This document shows positions 1 through 7,813 of a stretch of 55,956 nucleotides of DNA, piece after piece. Under the pieces are notes generated by a model. The model did not search any database, was not told the DNA's origin, and worked only from the letters and a program-made list of their open reading frames with translations. Source of the DNA: Rhodospirillales bacterium (GTDB lineage Bacteria; Pseudomonadota; Alphaproteobacteria; Acetobacterales; Acetobacteraceae); contig JANXSM010000049.1 of NCBI GenBank assembly GCA_025352665.1, forward strand, positions 1 to 55,956. Reading direction: 5' to 3'. The position numbers were made by a program, and so were the translations under genes. Position 1 is the stretch's first letter. The number at the start of each line of letters is the position of its first letter.

Positions 1-105
1 CACGCAGAGGCAAGCCTTAAACGAATGGAGTCCAGAGGCCATGCCTCTGGCAGGTCCAGGGCGGCGCCCTGGTCGGGCCGAAGGCCATCCGGCGCTCTGC
101 CGGAC
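1..105 (-). repeat. Dispersed four-hairpin 3'-flank repeat, copy 1
   Basis: Read on the minus strand, this follows the stop codon of the DUF934 gene directly. It holds four consecutive short stem-loops: TCCGGC/GCCGGA, GGCC-ttc-GGCC, CCAGGGC/GCCCTGG and CCAGAGGC/GCCTCTGG. It ends in a tail around cgtttaaggc and tctgcgtg. The other end of the window (55811-55918) carries a second copy at roughly 85-90% identity by eye, in the same orientation relative to its upstream gene, so the two copies are inverted in the window. Likely a repetitive element of REP or mosaic type. Confidence 0.85.
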
Positions 106-608
106 TACACGTCGATGCGGGCAGCCAGCCGGCGCAGCAAGGGCACAGGGCGCTCGGCCAGGGGAAGCGCGTCAAGACCGCCGCGCAGCGCGAGCACCTC
201 GGCCCAGATCCTGGGGTCATCCTGCTCGGGGAGCTCCACTGTACTGACACCACAGCGGATCAAGGCAAGATACTGGTCGGGCAAAGGATGCCCAACGGCC
301 CGAATGTCGCCGGTGTAGCCATGATGTTCGCGCAGCGCGCGGGCCTGGCTGAAGCCGCGGCCATCGCGAAACTTGGGGAAACTGACTGCGATCAGACCCA
401 GTCGGGGCAGCCAGGGCAGCAAATCGTCGAGCGTCTCGTCCGGCGTCAGCAGCGCGCCGGGCTCCACGCCCGCAGGCGCCTCGGGCAAGCGGGCCACCGG
501 CGCAATCACGCGGCCTGAAGCGGGCCAAGCGGCGCCCTCAGCAAGCGTTGACCAGGCATCGACGATCAGCCTGCCCTGCCGGTCGATGACCTGCTTATCG
601 TTCGGCAC
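105..608 (-). CDS. DUF934 family protein, sulfite reductase-associated
   Basis: A 167-residue protein whose start overlaps the end of the nitrite/sulfite reductase gene by 14 bases, so it is probably translationally coupled. It matches the DUF934 family by its SFPKFRDGRGFSQARALRE-like core (about residues 75-100) and the following GDIRAVGHPLPDQY segment. DUF934 genes usually lie next to the sulfite reductase hemoprotein and phosphoadenylylsulfate reductase genes in Proteobacteria and are thought to assist sulfite reduction; the biochemical role is not established. No signal peptide or membrane segment is visible, so a cytoplasmic location is likely. No cysH or ATP sulfurylase gene lies in the window. 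Confidence 0.85.
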   Translation of the reverse strand: MPNDKQVIDRQGRLIVDAWSTLAEGAAWPASGRVIAPVARLPEAPAGVEPGALLTPDETLDDLLPWLPRLGLIAVSFPKFRDGRGFSQARALREHHGYTGDIRAVGHPLPDQYLALIRCGVSTVELPEQDDPRIWAEVLALRGGLDALPLAERPVPLLRRLAARIDV

Positions 609-2304
609 GCAGCGCCTCCTTGAATGTCGCCATGCCGACGCGGCGGAATGTGTCGATGAAGCGCTCGCCAGGGGTGCGCCGGGCGAGATAGTGACCGATC
701 ACCGCCTCGATCAGATCTGGCACCTGCTCGGCCGGAATGGCGGAGCCGAGCAGCTGACCGAGCGCCGCATTCTCGTCGGCAGCCCCGCCGAGGGTGATCT
801 GGTAGGCCTCCTGACCGTGCTTATCGACCCCGAGAATACCGATGTGGCCGATATGATGATGGGCGCAGGCATTGATGCAGCCGGAGATGTTGACGTGCAG
901 CTCGCCGATGTCGTGCTGGCGGGCGAGGTCGGCGAAGCGGTTGCTGATCGCCTGGGCTACCGGGATCGACCGCGCATTGGCGAGATCGCAGTAGTCGAGC
1001 CCCGGGCAGGCGATGATGTCGGTGACCAAGCCGATGTTCGCCGTCTCGATCCCCGGGCGACGCAGCTGCTGCCAAAGTGGGTAGAGATCATCGCGGCGAA
1101 CATGGGGAAGCACCAGGTTCTGCTCATGAGCGACACGGATCTCGCCGAACGAGTGGCGATCGGCGAGGTCGGCCACGAGGTCCATCTGGTCCGAGGTCGC
1201 ATCGCCGGGAATACCGCCGATCGGCTTGAGCGAGATGACGGCGCTGGCGTAACCAGGCACGCGGTGCGGGTGCAGGTTGGTGCGCGTCCATTGCGCGAAA
1301 TCCGGATCGGCGGCAACGGCGCTGTCGAAAATGGTCGACACCTCCGGCAGCGTGGCGAACTGCGGGGCACCGAAACGGGCCTGGATCACCGCCACCACGG
1401 CGGGGGCGAGGTTGAAGCGGTCGCCGGACAGGCTGGCGAATTCCTCCTCCACCAAGGCTGCGAACTTCTCGGCGCCGGTCTCTCGCACCAGGATCTTGAT
1501 ACGAGCCTTGTAAAGATTGTCGCGCCGGCCCTGGGCGTTATAGACGCGAAGAATGGCTTCCATGTAGCGCAGCAGATCGCTGACCGGCAGCCAGTCGCGG
1601 ATCTTCACGCCGATGACAGGCGTGCGGCCGAGGCCACCGCCGACATAGATGGTGAAGCCAGGCACGCCATCCGCGTTCCGCTTGGTCAGCACGCCGATGT
1701 CATGCAGCTTGATGGCGGCACGGTCCTGTTCGCTGCCGGTCAAGGCGATCTTGAACTTGCGCGGCAGAAAGGCGAATTCCGGGTGATCGGTCGACCATTG
1801 TCGCAGGATTTCGGCATAGACTCTGGGGTCGATGATCTCGTCGGCCGCAGCCCCTGCGAACTGGTCGGTTGTGACGTTGCGAATGCAGTTGCCGCTGGTC
1901 TGGATGGCGTGGATATCGACCTCGGCCAGCTCGGCCAGAATATCCGGCGTCTGCTCCAGTTTGATCCAGTTGAACTGGATGTTCTGCCGCGTGGTGAAAT
2001 GGCCGTAGTCGCGGTCGTATTTCCGCCCAATCTCGGCCAGCTTGCGCATCTGCCGGCCGGACAGCACGCCATAGGGAATGGCCACACGCAGCATGTAAGC
2101 GTGCAGCTGCAAATACAGCCCGTTCATAAGGCGCAGCGGTTTGAACTCGTCCTCGGTCAGCGCGCCGGACAGGCGACGGCCGACCTGCTCGCGGAACTCC
2201 TCCACCCGTCGCGCCAAATAGGCGCGGTCCAAATTGTCATAGTGGTAGATGCCGGTTTCAGCGCCGCCGGCGGCAGGCCGCGCAATGTCGATCAGATCCA
2301 TCAT
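595..2304 (-). CDS. Nitrite/sulfite reductase hemoprotein (CysI-like)
   Basis: A 569-residue siroheme/4Fe-4S reductase that would carry out the six-electron reduction of sulfite to sulfide (or nitrite to ammonia). The N-terminal half has the TTRQNIQFNWI and TSGNCIRNVTTD blocks that contact siroheme and substrate. The cluster ligands are visible as CPGLDYC (about residues 430-436) and GCINAC (about 475-480), followed by AHHHIGHIG. Length fits the single-subunit CysI/NirA class. The start ATG overlaps the upstream DUF2849 stop by one base, and DUF934 follows with an overlap. With a cysteine synthase nearby, sulfite reduction is the more likely role; nitrite reduction cannot be excluded from sequence. 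Confidence 0.9.
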   Translation of the reverse strand: MMDLIDIARPAAGGAETGIYHYDNLDRAYLARRVEEFREQVGRRLSGALTEDEFKPLRLMNGLYLQLHAYMLRVAIPYGVLSGRQMRKLAEIGRKYDRDYGHFTTRQNIQFNWIKLEQTPDILAELAEVDIHAIQTSGNCIRNVTTDQFAGAAADEIIDPRVYAEILRQWSTDHPEFAFLPRKFKIALTGSEQDRAAIKLHDIGVLTKRNADGVPGFTIYVGGGLGRTPVIGVKIRDWLPVSDLLRYMEAILRVYNAQGRRDNLYKARIKILVRETGAEKFAALVEEEFASLSGDRFNLAPAVVAVIQARFGAPQFATLPEVSTIFDSAVAADPDFAQWTRTNLHPHRVPGYASAVISLKPIGGIPGDATSDQMDLVADLADRHSFGEIRVAHEQNLVLPHVRRDDLYPLWQQLRRPGIETANIGLVTDIIACPGLDYCDLANARSIPVAQAISNRFADLARQHDIGELHVNISGCINACAHHHIGHIGILGVDKHGQEAYQITLGGAADENAALGQLLGSAIPAEQVPDLIEAVIGHYLARRTPGERFIDTFRRVGMATFKEALRAER

Positions 2305-2594
2305 CAGGCTCCGGGATACATGAAGTCCGGCCGAACGCTCGGGCCCCGGGCGCGGATGCGCTCACGCACGCTTTCAGGGGCGAGGCCGGACCGGGTCTCG
2401 GTGACGGCGACCTTATAGACGCCGATCACCTGCTGGGTGCGGACGTCGGCCTGGCCGGCTTCGAGCGCGGCGTCGATCGCGTCGCCGGGAAATGGCGCCG
2501 CCTGCGGGAAATGCTCGGTCCAGCCACCCGCGCTGGCACGCCACATGATGGCCCCATCACGCAGGCGGCTGGCGGTTACGACGTGCAGCGGCAT
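2304..2594 (-). CDS. DUF2849 family protein
   Basis: A protein of about 96 residues beginning MPLHVVTASRLRDG, the typical opening of DUF2849. It is the first gene of the minus-strand sulfur operon and is coupled to the reductase gene by a TGATG junction. DUF2849 proteins are commonly found immediately upstream of the alphaproteobacterial sulfite reductase gene; their function is unknown. I chose the ATG at 2594 because the family motif starts there and a GAGGAA ribosome-binding site lies 10 bases upstream. Longer in-frame starts exist at 2624 and 2657 but would add unconserved residues. Confidence 0.75.
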   Translation of the reverse strand: MPLHVVTASRLRDGAIMWRASAGGWTEHFPQAAPFPGDAIDAALEAGQADVRTQQVIGVYKVAVTETRSGLAPESVRERIRARGPSVRPDFMYPGA

Positions 2595-2748
2595 GTGCAG
2601 AAGGTTCCTCGATGGCCGGTCCATATTCCCCGGCAGAAAAGCGTGGTTACCGGACAAATAGTCTGCAACCCCCCGGACATCAAGCAGCGCCAGGCAACAC
2701 GCCCGGAAATACCCACGCCGAGCCAGTGGGTGATGGAATATTCAACGC

Positions 2749-2781
2749 TTGCAAATGCCGGTATTGAACGTATTATACGTT
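2749..2781. promoter_or_regulatory. Divergent promoter with AACGTA-TTA-TACGTT dyad
   Basis: The spacer between the DUF2849/reductase operon and the small membrane protein gene has a perfect inverted repeat, AACGTATTATACGTT, at 2767-2781. On the plus strand TTGCAA (2749-2754) and TATTAT (2771-2776) are 16 bases apart, a plausible -35/-10 pair for the gene at 2809. On the minus strand the same dyad contains a perfect TATAAT (2777-2772), usable as the -10 for the reductase operon. A regulator bound to the dyad would cover both promoters. The Rrf2 protein encoded at 3002-3460 is the obvious candidate, but the pairing is inference. Confidence 0.55.
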
Positions 2782-2808
2782 TTCAAACGCGAATTAAGGA
2801 ATTGAACC

Positions 2809-2985
2809 GTGAACACGCTCAATCCGACCTATTTCCGGGAAGACAGCCGGGATTTCCGCGGCAGCGAAACGGATGAGGCGATCTGCGCAGAGCGCGGCGA
2901 AGCCCGCACCGACGCACGCGGCGTGCTGTGGGCAACGCTGGTGGCGCTGGCCGTGACAGCTCTAGGCGTTGCGCTCGCCAGCTAA
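2809..2985 (+). CDS. Small single-pass membrane protein, 58 residues
   Basis: A GTG-started reading frame of 58 codons preceded by a good ribosome-binding site (AAGGA, 8 bases before the GTG). The product starts MNTLNPTYFREDSRDF, has a charged hydrophilic first half (ETDEAICAERGEARTDARG), then one strongly hydrophobic C-terminal segment (about residues 39-57: VLWATLVALAVTALGVALA). It is probably a tail-anchored or single-pass inner-membrane protein. It is divergent from the sulfite reductase operon and shares its promoter region, so a link to sulfur metabolism is possible. I do not recognise the family. Confidence 0.6.
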   Translation: MNTLNPTYFREDSRDFRGSETDEAICAERGEARTDARGVLWATLVALAVTALGVALAS

Positions 2986-3001
2986 TCACGTATCAGAAGC
3001 G

Positions 3002-3460
3002 TTAAATTGCGAAGCTGATCGGCTCCGCCGTGGGGCGACGAAGCCCGGCGGCTGCAGCCCGCTTCAACAGATCCTCCAGAGTCAAAACGGCCAAAGGCGC
3101 CAGCGCCGCGGCGTCGAGCTGCGTCCATAACGGATCGATCACCTCGGATTGCAGCCGTCCGAACGGGCCATCCCCCGCCGGCCGCGTGTCGGCGGCATCC
3201 TCCAGAACCGCCGCGACAATCTCCGAAAGCCGGATATCGCGCCGCGGACGCCCAAGCCGGTAGCCGCCGCGGGGGCCTCGCACGCTGTCGAGCAGGCCGG
3301 CGCGAGACAGCGTCTGCAACACAGGCTCCATGCCGCGCCGCGCCATGCCAAGCCGCTCCGCCATATCGGGAGCACTGACAGTGGCGGCGCGCCCGGCATG
3401 GAATGCGACATCGAGCATGATCGTCACGGCCACCATCGCCCGGTCCTTGCGGATCAACAT
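3002..3460 (-). CDS. Rrf2 family transcriptional regulator lacking cysteines
   Basis: A 152-residue winged-helix regulator of the Rrf2 family. The N-terminal helix-turn-helix (about residues 27-60) is followed by the signature wing and dimer helix LLDSVRGPRGGYRLGRP...IRLSEIVAAVLE. IscR-type members carry a three-cysteine Fe-S site after this region; here there is no cysteine anywhere, so an Fe-S sensor is ruled out. That recalls CymR, the cysteine-free Rrf2 repressor of cysteine metabolism in Firmicutes, which works with cysteine synthase. Here the gene is divergent from cysK and close to the sulfite reductase operon, which suggests control of sulfur assimilation; this is inference. Confidence 0.85.
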   Translation of the reverse strand: MLIRKDRAMVAVTIMLDVAFHAGRAATVSAPDMAERLGMARRGMEPVLQTLSRAGLLDSVRGPRGGYRLGRPRRDIRLSEIVAAVLEDAADTRPAGDGPFGRLQSEVIDPLWTQLDAAALAPLAVLTLEDLLKRAAAAGLRRPTAEPISFAI

Positions 3461-3539
3461 GCGCGCTTTCCCACCTCGGTCCTGTTGCGTCAGTAAACCA
3501 CGGCGATCCAGCGTGAGACAAATGTGCTACAGTGAAGCA

Positions 3540-4526
3540 ATGACCGATGCACCAATTCGCGCAGCACAGCCTTATCGCACGCCGCCGCGCGGGCGAATCC
3601 ACGACTCCATTCTGGAGACGATCGGCGGCACACCGCTGGTACGCGTGCCGCGCCTGATCGCAGCCGATGGCTTGCGGGCCGACATCGCGCTGAAACTCGA
3701 ATTCTTCAATCCGTTGGGATCCGTGAAGGATCGCATCGGACTCGCGATGATCCTGCAGGCAGAGGACGAGGGCCTGATCGCGCCGGGCCGTTCCACCCTG
3801 GTCGAGCCGACCTCGGGGAACACCGGCATCGCCCTCGGTTTCGTAGCCGCCGCTCGCGGTTATCGGCTGATCGTGACCATGCCTGAAGGGGCCTCCGTGG
3901 AACGCCGCAAAATAATGCGGCTGATGGGGGTGGACGTGCAGCTCACGCCGGCGCGCGCCGGAATGGCCGGTGCGATCTCGCGCGCCGAGGCGATCGTGGC
4001 CGAAACCGCAAACGCCTGGATGCCCCGCCAGTTCGACAATCACGCTAACCCGCAGATCCACGAGGAAACCACGGCCGAAGAGATCTGGCAGGACACCGCC
4101 GGTATGGTGGACATCGTGGTGGGCGGTGCGGGAACCGGCGGCACGCTGACCGGAATCGCGCGAAGGCTCAAGCCGCGCCGCCCCGGCCTGTTAATGGTCG
4201 TCATCGAACCCACCGAAAGTGCGGTGCTTTCGGGGGATGAGCCGGGGCCGCACGGGCTGCAGGGCATCGGTCCTGGGTTTCAACCGGCAGTCCTCGACAT
4301 GGCGCTGATGAACCGAGTGATCCGCGTCTCCGAGCGCGAGGCGATCGCCATGGCGCGTCGCTGCGCGCAGGTGGAGGGGATCCCGATCGGCATTTCGTCC
4401 GGCGCCGCGCTCAAGGCCGCAATGGACCTCGCGGCCTTGCCCGAACACGAGGGGCGCCTGATCGTCAGCATCGCGCCATCGTTTGCCGAACGCTATCTCT
4501 CGACGCCGTTGTTCGCCGGGCTTTGA
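3540..4526 (+). CDS. cysK: Cysteine synthase (O-acetylserine sulfhydrylase)
   Basis: A 328-residue fold-type II PLP enzyme that condenses O-acetylserine with sulfide to give cysteine. The PLP lysine is in NPLGSVKDR (about residue 62), the substrate loop is EPTSGNTGIALG, the phosphate-binding glycine loop is GGAGTGGTLTG, and the C-terminal PIGISSGAAL segment is present. The start is either the ATG at 3540 or one 18 bases upstream (3522); 3540 gives the usual N-terminus. It is divergent from the Rrf2 gene with about 80 bases between them. It completes cysteine synthesis from the sulfide made by the reductase encoded upstream. CysM-like substrate use cannot be excluded. Confidence 0.9.
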   Translation: MTDAPIRAAQPYRTPPRGRIHDSILETIGGTPLVRVPRLIAADGLRADIALKLEFFNPLGSVKDRIGLAMILQAEDEGLIAPGRSTLVEPTSGNTGIALGFVAAARGYRLIVTMPEGASVERRKIMRLMGVDVQLTPARAGMAGAISRAEAIVAETANAWMPRQFDNHANPQIHEETTAEEIWQDTAGMVDIVVGGAGTGGTLTGIARRLKPRRPGLLMVVIEPTESAVLSGDEPGPHGLQGIGPGFQPAVLDMALMNRVIRVSEREAIAMARRCAQVEGIPIGISSGAALKAAMDLAALPEHEGRLIVSIAPSFAERYLSTPLFAGL

Positions 4527-4537
4527 TCCGACAGCAG

Positions 4538-4563
4538 CGCGTTAACGGTTGAGGTAACGCGCG
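4538..4563 (+). terminator. Hairpin after cysK
   Basis: Twelve bases after the cysK stop lies a perfect 8-bp stem, GCGCGTTA with TAACGCGC, around a 10-base loop. There is no U-run after it, so it may be a factor-assisted terminator or an mRNA 3'-end stabiliser. Confidence 0.45.
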
Positions 4564-4648
4564 GATCGGCCACGATTTGACGCAGTATGAATTGGTGAAC
4601 GCGCCGTCGGCCGCCTAGTGTCGGTGCGTTAACCAATTGGAATTCGCC

Positions 4649-4894
4649 ATGTTCAAGCTCCGCATCGATCTGCCGATCGACGATGGTTTGCCGCAGGAAC
4701 AGCAGGCACGGCATATCGCCTCGGCCCTGCGGCGATACGCCAACGGCGTGGAGAGCCTCGGCTGCGTGCCGACCGGACCTATCCCGTTGGTCGGCTACGA
4801 TGGCGTCAGCTCCGGCGGCCGCGCCTGGGTGGATGCGCTGTGGACCGCAGCCTCCCACGATGCGGCAGAGGACGTCGCGATCAGCGCGCGATAG
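4649..4894 (+). CDS. Hypothetical protein, 81 residues
   Basis: An 81-residue frame starting MFKLRIDLPIDDGLPQEQQARHIASALRRYANGVESLG. It has normal high-GC codon use, no membrane segment and no recognisable motif; a short helix rich in Gln/Arg/Ala (about residues 17-32) is the main feature. The ribosome-binding site is weak, and a TTG four codons upstream is an alternative start. It stands alone between the cysK hairpin and a binding-protein gene. I do not recognise the family; it could be a species-restricted gene. Confidence 0.5.
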   Translation: MFKLRIDLPIDDGLPQEQQARHIASALRRYANGVESLGCVPTGPIPLVGYDGVSSGGRAWVDALWTAASHDAAEDVAISAR

Positions 4895-4971
4895 TTCACG
4901 AATTCGCCACGCAACCGGTTTCCAACCGCAACACCGGTGTTACGCTGCCTGCATCGCAGGGAGTGCATGGC

Positions 4972-6486
4972 ATGCGGCTACAGGGAACGCTGGCGGCAGC
5001 ACTGGTTTCAATCGGCCTCGGCTGCGGGGCCGCCCAGGCGGCGGGCACGCTGCGTTGGGCGTTGGACCAGGACCCCGACCTCCTCGACACCGCCCGCAGC
5101 GGCAGCTACGGCGACCGCATCGTCACCAACTGGATGTGCGACCAGCTGCTCGATGTGAACGACAAGCTCGACTATGTGCCGGGGCTCGCGACTTCCTGGG
5201 CCTGGGCTGCGGACAATCTCTCGCTGACCCTGCATCTGCGGCCCGGCGTGGTGTTCCAGGACGGCGAGAAATTCGACGCCAGCGCCGTGCTCGCCAATTT
5301 CAAGCGCTACCAGACCGATCCGGTCAGCCTGCGCAAAGCAGAACTCAAGCCCGTGGTGGGCGTCGAAGCGCCCGACCCGATGACGGTGAAGTTCATCCTC
5401 TCCCGCCCCTACGCGCCGCTGCTCTCGCTTTTGGCCAACCGGCCGGGCACCATGCTCTCACCACGCATCCTCATCAAAACGCCGGATGAGATCATCGCCA
5501 ACCCGGTATGCTCCGGCCCCTACAAATTCGTCGAGCGCGTGGCGCAAGACCGCATCGTGCTCGACAAGTTCGCCGGCCACTGGAACGCCGCCGCCATGGG
5601 CCCGGACCGCGTGATCTTCCTGTCCATGGTCGACAGCACCATCCGCGAGGTGAACCTGCAGGCCGGCCAGATCGACATCCACAACCGCGTGGCGTCGACC
5701 GATGTCGCAGCCTTGCAGGCGAACCCCAAGCTCAGGCTTGTGTCCATTCCCGGGCTCGGATTCCAGATCCTGTCATTCAACCTCAACAACGGCGCCTCCG
5801 CGGACACCCCGATCGGCAAGAGCGCTCTGGTGCGACAGGCGTTCGAGAAATCGATCGACCGCAAGGCCCTCAACGACGTGGTCTTCGAAGGCAAATACGT
5901 TCCCAGCAACCAGACCGAGCCGCCTGGCACCCGCTACTGGAACCCAGCCCTTCCCGTGCCCGATCGCGATCTCGCCGGCGCCAAGGCGCTGCTCAAACAG
6001 GCCGGGGTCACGCGAACCTCCTTTACCCTGTTCATCGGCACCGACGCCGTGAACGCGCAGATCGGCCAGGTGCTGCAGTCAATGGCGGCCGAGGCCGGGA
6101 TCGATGTGAAACTGCAGGCGATGGACGGCCTGTCGGCGCTGGAGGCGGAAAAGCGTGGTGCGTTCCAGGCGGCGATGGGCATCTGGAGCGGCCGGCCGGA
6201 CCCTGACGGCAATGCCAGCATCTGGTTCTCCTGCGACGGCTTCCTCAACTGGGGCCGCTATTGCAACAAGGACCTGGATGCAGCCCTGCAGGCCGGGGCC
6301 GCCATCACCGATGCCGACCAGCGGGTGCCCTATTATCGGCGGGCGTCGGACATCGAAGCCAAGGATCTCTCGAACATGGTGCTGTTCCACTTCACCTGGC
6401 TGTGGGGCCTGAACGAGCGAGTCGAGGGTGTAAGGCCGATGCCGGACGGCATCATCCGTCCCGCCGGGGTGCGCCTGAAGAACTAA
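4972..6486 (+). CDS. ABC transporter substrate-binding protein, family 5 (peptide/nickel type)
   Basis: A 504-residue periplasmic binding protein. MRLQGTLAAALVSIGLGCGAAQA is a signal peptide with a probable cleavage after AQA, followed by the mature start AGTLRWALDQDPDLLD. Family 5 hallmarks include the early SLTLHLRPGVVFQDGEKFDASAVLANF block and the later VRQAFEKSIDRKAL block. Family members bind oligopeptides, nickel, heme or opines; the ligand cannot be read from sequence. No permease or ATPase gene lies beside it, so it is an orphan that must use a transporter encoded elsewhere. The ATG was chosen because GCAGGGAG lies 9 bases upstream; a GTG three codons earlier would sit on that site. 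Confidence 0.88.
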   Translation: MRLQGTLAAALVSIGLGCGAAQAAGTLRWALDQDPDLLDTARSGSYGDRIVTNWMCDQLLDVNDKLDYVPGLATSWAWAADNLSLTLHLRPGVVFQDGEKFDASAVLANFKRYQTDPVSLRKAELKPVVGVEAPDPMTVKFILSRPYAPLLSLLANRPGTMLSPRILIKTPDEIIANPVCSGPYKFVERVAQDRIVLDKFAGHWNAAAMGPDRVIFLSMVDSTIREVNLQAGQIDIHNRVASTDVAALQANPKLRLVSIPGLGFQILSFNLNNGASADTPIGKSALVRQAFEKSIDRKALNDVVFEGKYVPSNQTEPPGTRYWNPALPVPDRDLAGAKALLKQAGVTRTSFTLFIGTDAVNAQIGQVLQSMAAEAGIDVKLQAMDGLSALEAEKRGAFQAAMGIWSGRPDPDGNASIWFSCDGFLNWGRYCNKDLDAALQAGAAITDADQRVPYYRRASDIEAKDLSNMVLFHFTWLWGLNERVEGVRPMPDGIIRPAGVRLKN

Positions 6487-6524
6487 AGCTCTAGGTTGGT
6501 GGCTTCCACCCGCCAGGAGCCGCG

Positions 6525-7202
6525 ATGATCCCCTACCAGACCGCCACCATCCCCGTGACGGTGTTCAACCAGAACTGCTCGCTGATCTGGGAGCCCGGCA
6601 GCCGCCAAGCCGCCATCATCGATCCCGGCGGCGAGCCTGGCCGCATCATCGACGCGATCAACCGGCTCAACCTGAAGGTGGAACTGATCCTTCTGACCCA
6701 CGGCCATCTCGACCACGCCGGCGGCGCCAAGGCGCTCAAAGGCGTGGTGGACGCGGCCCGCCTGGCCGCAGGTCAGGAGCCCGTGCCGCTGCTCGGACCC
6801 GATGTGCGAGACCTGTTCCTGCTCGACACGATCGAGGCGCAGGCGTCGCATTTCGGCATGACCGGCCTGCGCAACGTCCACCCCGACCGCTTCCTGGTCG
6901 AAGGCGAGGTGATCGAGCTGGGCCAGCTGCGCTTCGAGGTGCTGCACACACCCGGCCACACTCCCGGCCATGTGGTGTTCGTGGAACGCCAGATCCGGCT
7001 GTCGTTCGTGGGCGACACGCTGTTCCACGGCGGCATCGGCCGCACCGACTTCGGCTATGGCGACTACGACGCCTTGATTACGGCCATCCGCGACAAGCTG
7101 ATGCCGCTGGGCGACGACATGGAATTCGTGTGCGGGCATGGCCCAGGTTCGACGATCGGCGTCGAACGTGCGAGCAACCCCGCCCTGCAGGGTAATCTCT
7201 AG
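6525..7202 (+). CDS. MBL-fold metallo-hydrolase, YcbL/glyoxalase II-like
   Basis: A 225-residue metallo-beta-lactamase-fold hydrolase. The zinc motif THGHLDHAGG (about residues 53-62) gives the HxHxDH signature, followed by the distal metal ligands in HTPGHTPGHVVF (about 143-154), GDTLFHGGIGRTDF (about 165-178) and CGHGPGSTIG (about 205). The start PYQTATIPVTVFNQNCSLIWE is typical of YcbL-type glyoxalase II-like enzymes, which hydrolyse S-lactoylglutathione and related thioesters. It follows the binding-protein gene by 38 bases. Its stop codon TAG is also the first triplet of a mosaic repeat that recurs after lpxC. Confidence 0.85.
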   Translation: MIPYQTATIPVTVFNQNCSLIWEPGSRQAAIIDPGGEPGRIIDAINRLNLKVELILLTHGHLDHAGGAKALKGVVDAARLAAGQEPVPLLGPDVRDLFLLDTIEAQASHFGMTGLRNVHPDRFLVEGEVIELGQLRFEVLHTPGHTPGHVVFVERQIRLSFVGDTLFHGGIGRTDFGYGDYDALITAIRDKLMPLGDDMEFVCGHGPGSTIGVERASNPALQGNL

Positions 7203-7267
7203 AGCAATATCGCCTGAGGTTGAACCAACCGTGCGATAAAAATTCTTTTTAAAACAACAGACTAGAG
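7200..7267 (+). repeat. Mosaic repeat module, copy 1 (shared with 32443-32510)
   Basis: From the stop codon of the metallo-hydrolase gene, about 41 bases (7201-7241, agagcaatatcgcctgagg onwards) are identical to 32444-32484. Similarity then continues with small changes to a shared CTAGAGC. In both places the repeat begins inside the TAG stop codon of the upstream gene. It looks like a dispersed intergenic mosaic element. Confidence 0.8.
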
Positions 7268-7673
7268 CGCGTTGCGATCCGCCTGAAATGCTTGACCTTG
7301 AGAAAGAAACGCTCGACGAGGTTGCGCTCGCAATAAAGTGCGAAGTCGCAAGGAACTTGTGGTGATGTTGTTCTTGGAGGAATGACCGCCATGGCGCCCT
7401 GGGCAGTAATGGCGTCGCGGAGTGACTTTGCGTCATATCCTTTGTCGCCAAGGACATGGGCGGCTGACAGCCCTTCAATCAGCGCCTCGGCTTGGTTAAT
7501 GTCGCTCGCTTGCCCCGGCGAGAGGATGAAGCGCAGTGGGTTTCCTAGAGCATCGGCAACGGCATGGATTTTCGTGGTCAAGCTGCCCCGCGAACGGCCG
7601 ATCGCACGAGCTTCAGGCCCCCTTTTTTGCCCGCCGCATGGTGGTGCGCCCGGACAATAGTGGAGTTGACCAT
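7249..7673 (-). pseudogene. IS5-family transposase fragment, frameshifted and cut at both ends
   Basis: On the minus strand an IS5/IS427-type DDE transposase piece can be followed in two frames. The first (from 7673) reads MVNSTIVRAHHHAAGKK; after an A6G5 run (7628-7618) the match continues in the -1 frame as QKRGPEARAIGRSRGSLTTKIH. It then continues through VLGDKGYDAK (second catalytic Asp) and ERNLVERFFLKVKHFRRIATR (catalytic Glu). The first catalytic Asp, normally in DSTIVRAH, is Asn here. The N-terminal third and the extreme C-terminus are missing. The A-run could have been a programmed frameshift site, as in some two-frame IS elements. 13-bp imperfect inverted repeats bound the fragment. 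Confidence 0.8.
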
Positions 7674-7716
7674 GATATATTCGAAGTCCGGAATCCCAAA
7701 TGTCAACGCACTCTAG
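7262..7716. mobile_element. Truncated element bounded by 13-bp inverted repeats
   Basis: CTAGAGCGCGTTG at 7262-7274 and CAACGCACTCTAG at 7704-7716 are inverted copies with one mismatch. They enclose the transposase fragment exactly where it loses its C-terminal and N-terminal ends. The unit is 455 bp, too short for an autonomous IS5-type element. It may be an internally deleted, non-autonomous derivative, or a transposase piece trapped in the mosaic repeat whose last bases (CTAGAGC) form its left border. Confidence 0.55.
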
Positions 7717-7813
7717 CGCGTTGATGCCACTAAATATTCAGACATCACCGAAACGCATTGCCCAGATATTGCCCGCCGGCGAGGCAGGGTGGCCGTGGTT
7801 TCTGGACGGTGCG

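Noticed and set aside
373-2418. 681-codon open frame on the plus strand opposite the sulfite reductase gene
   Set aside because: It is the antisense frame of a clear hemoprotein gene; long antisense frames are expected at this GC content and it shows no family motif.
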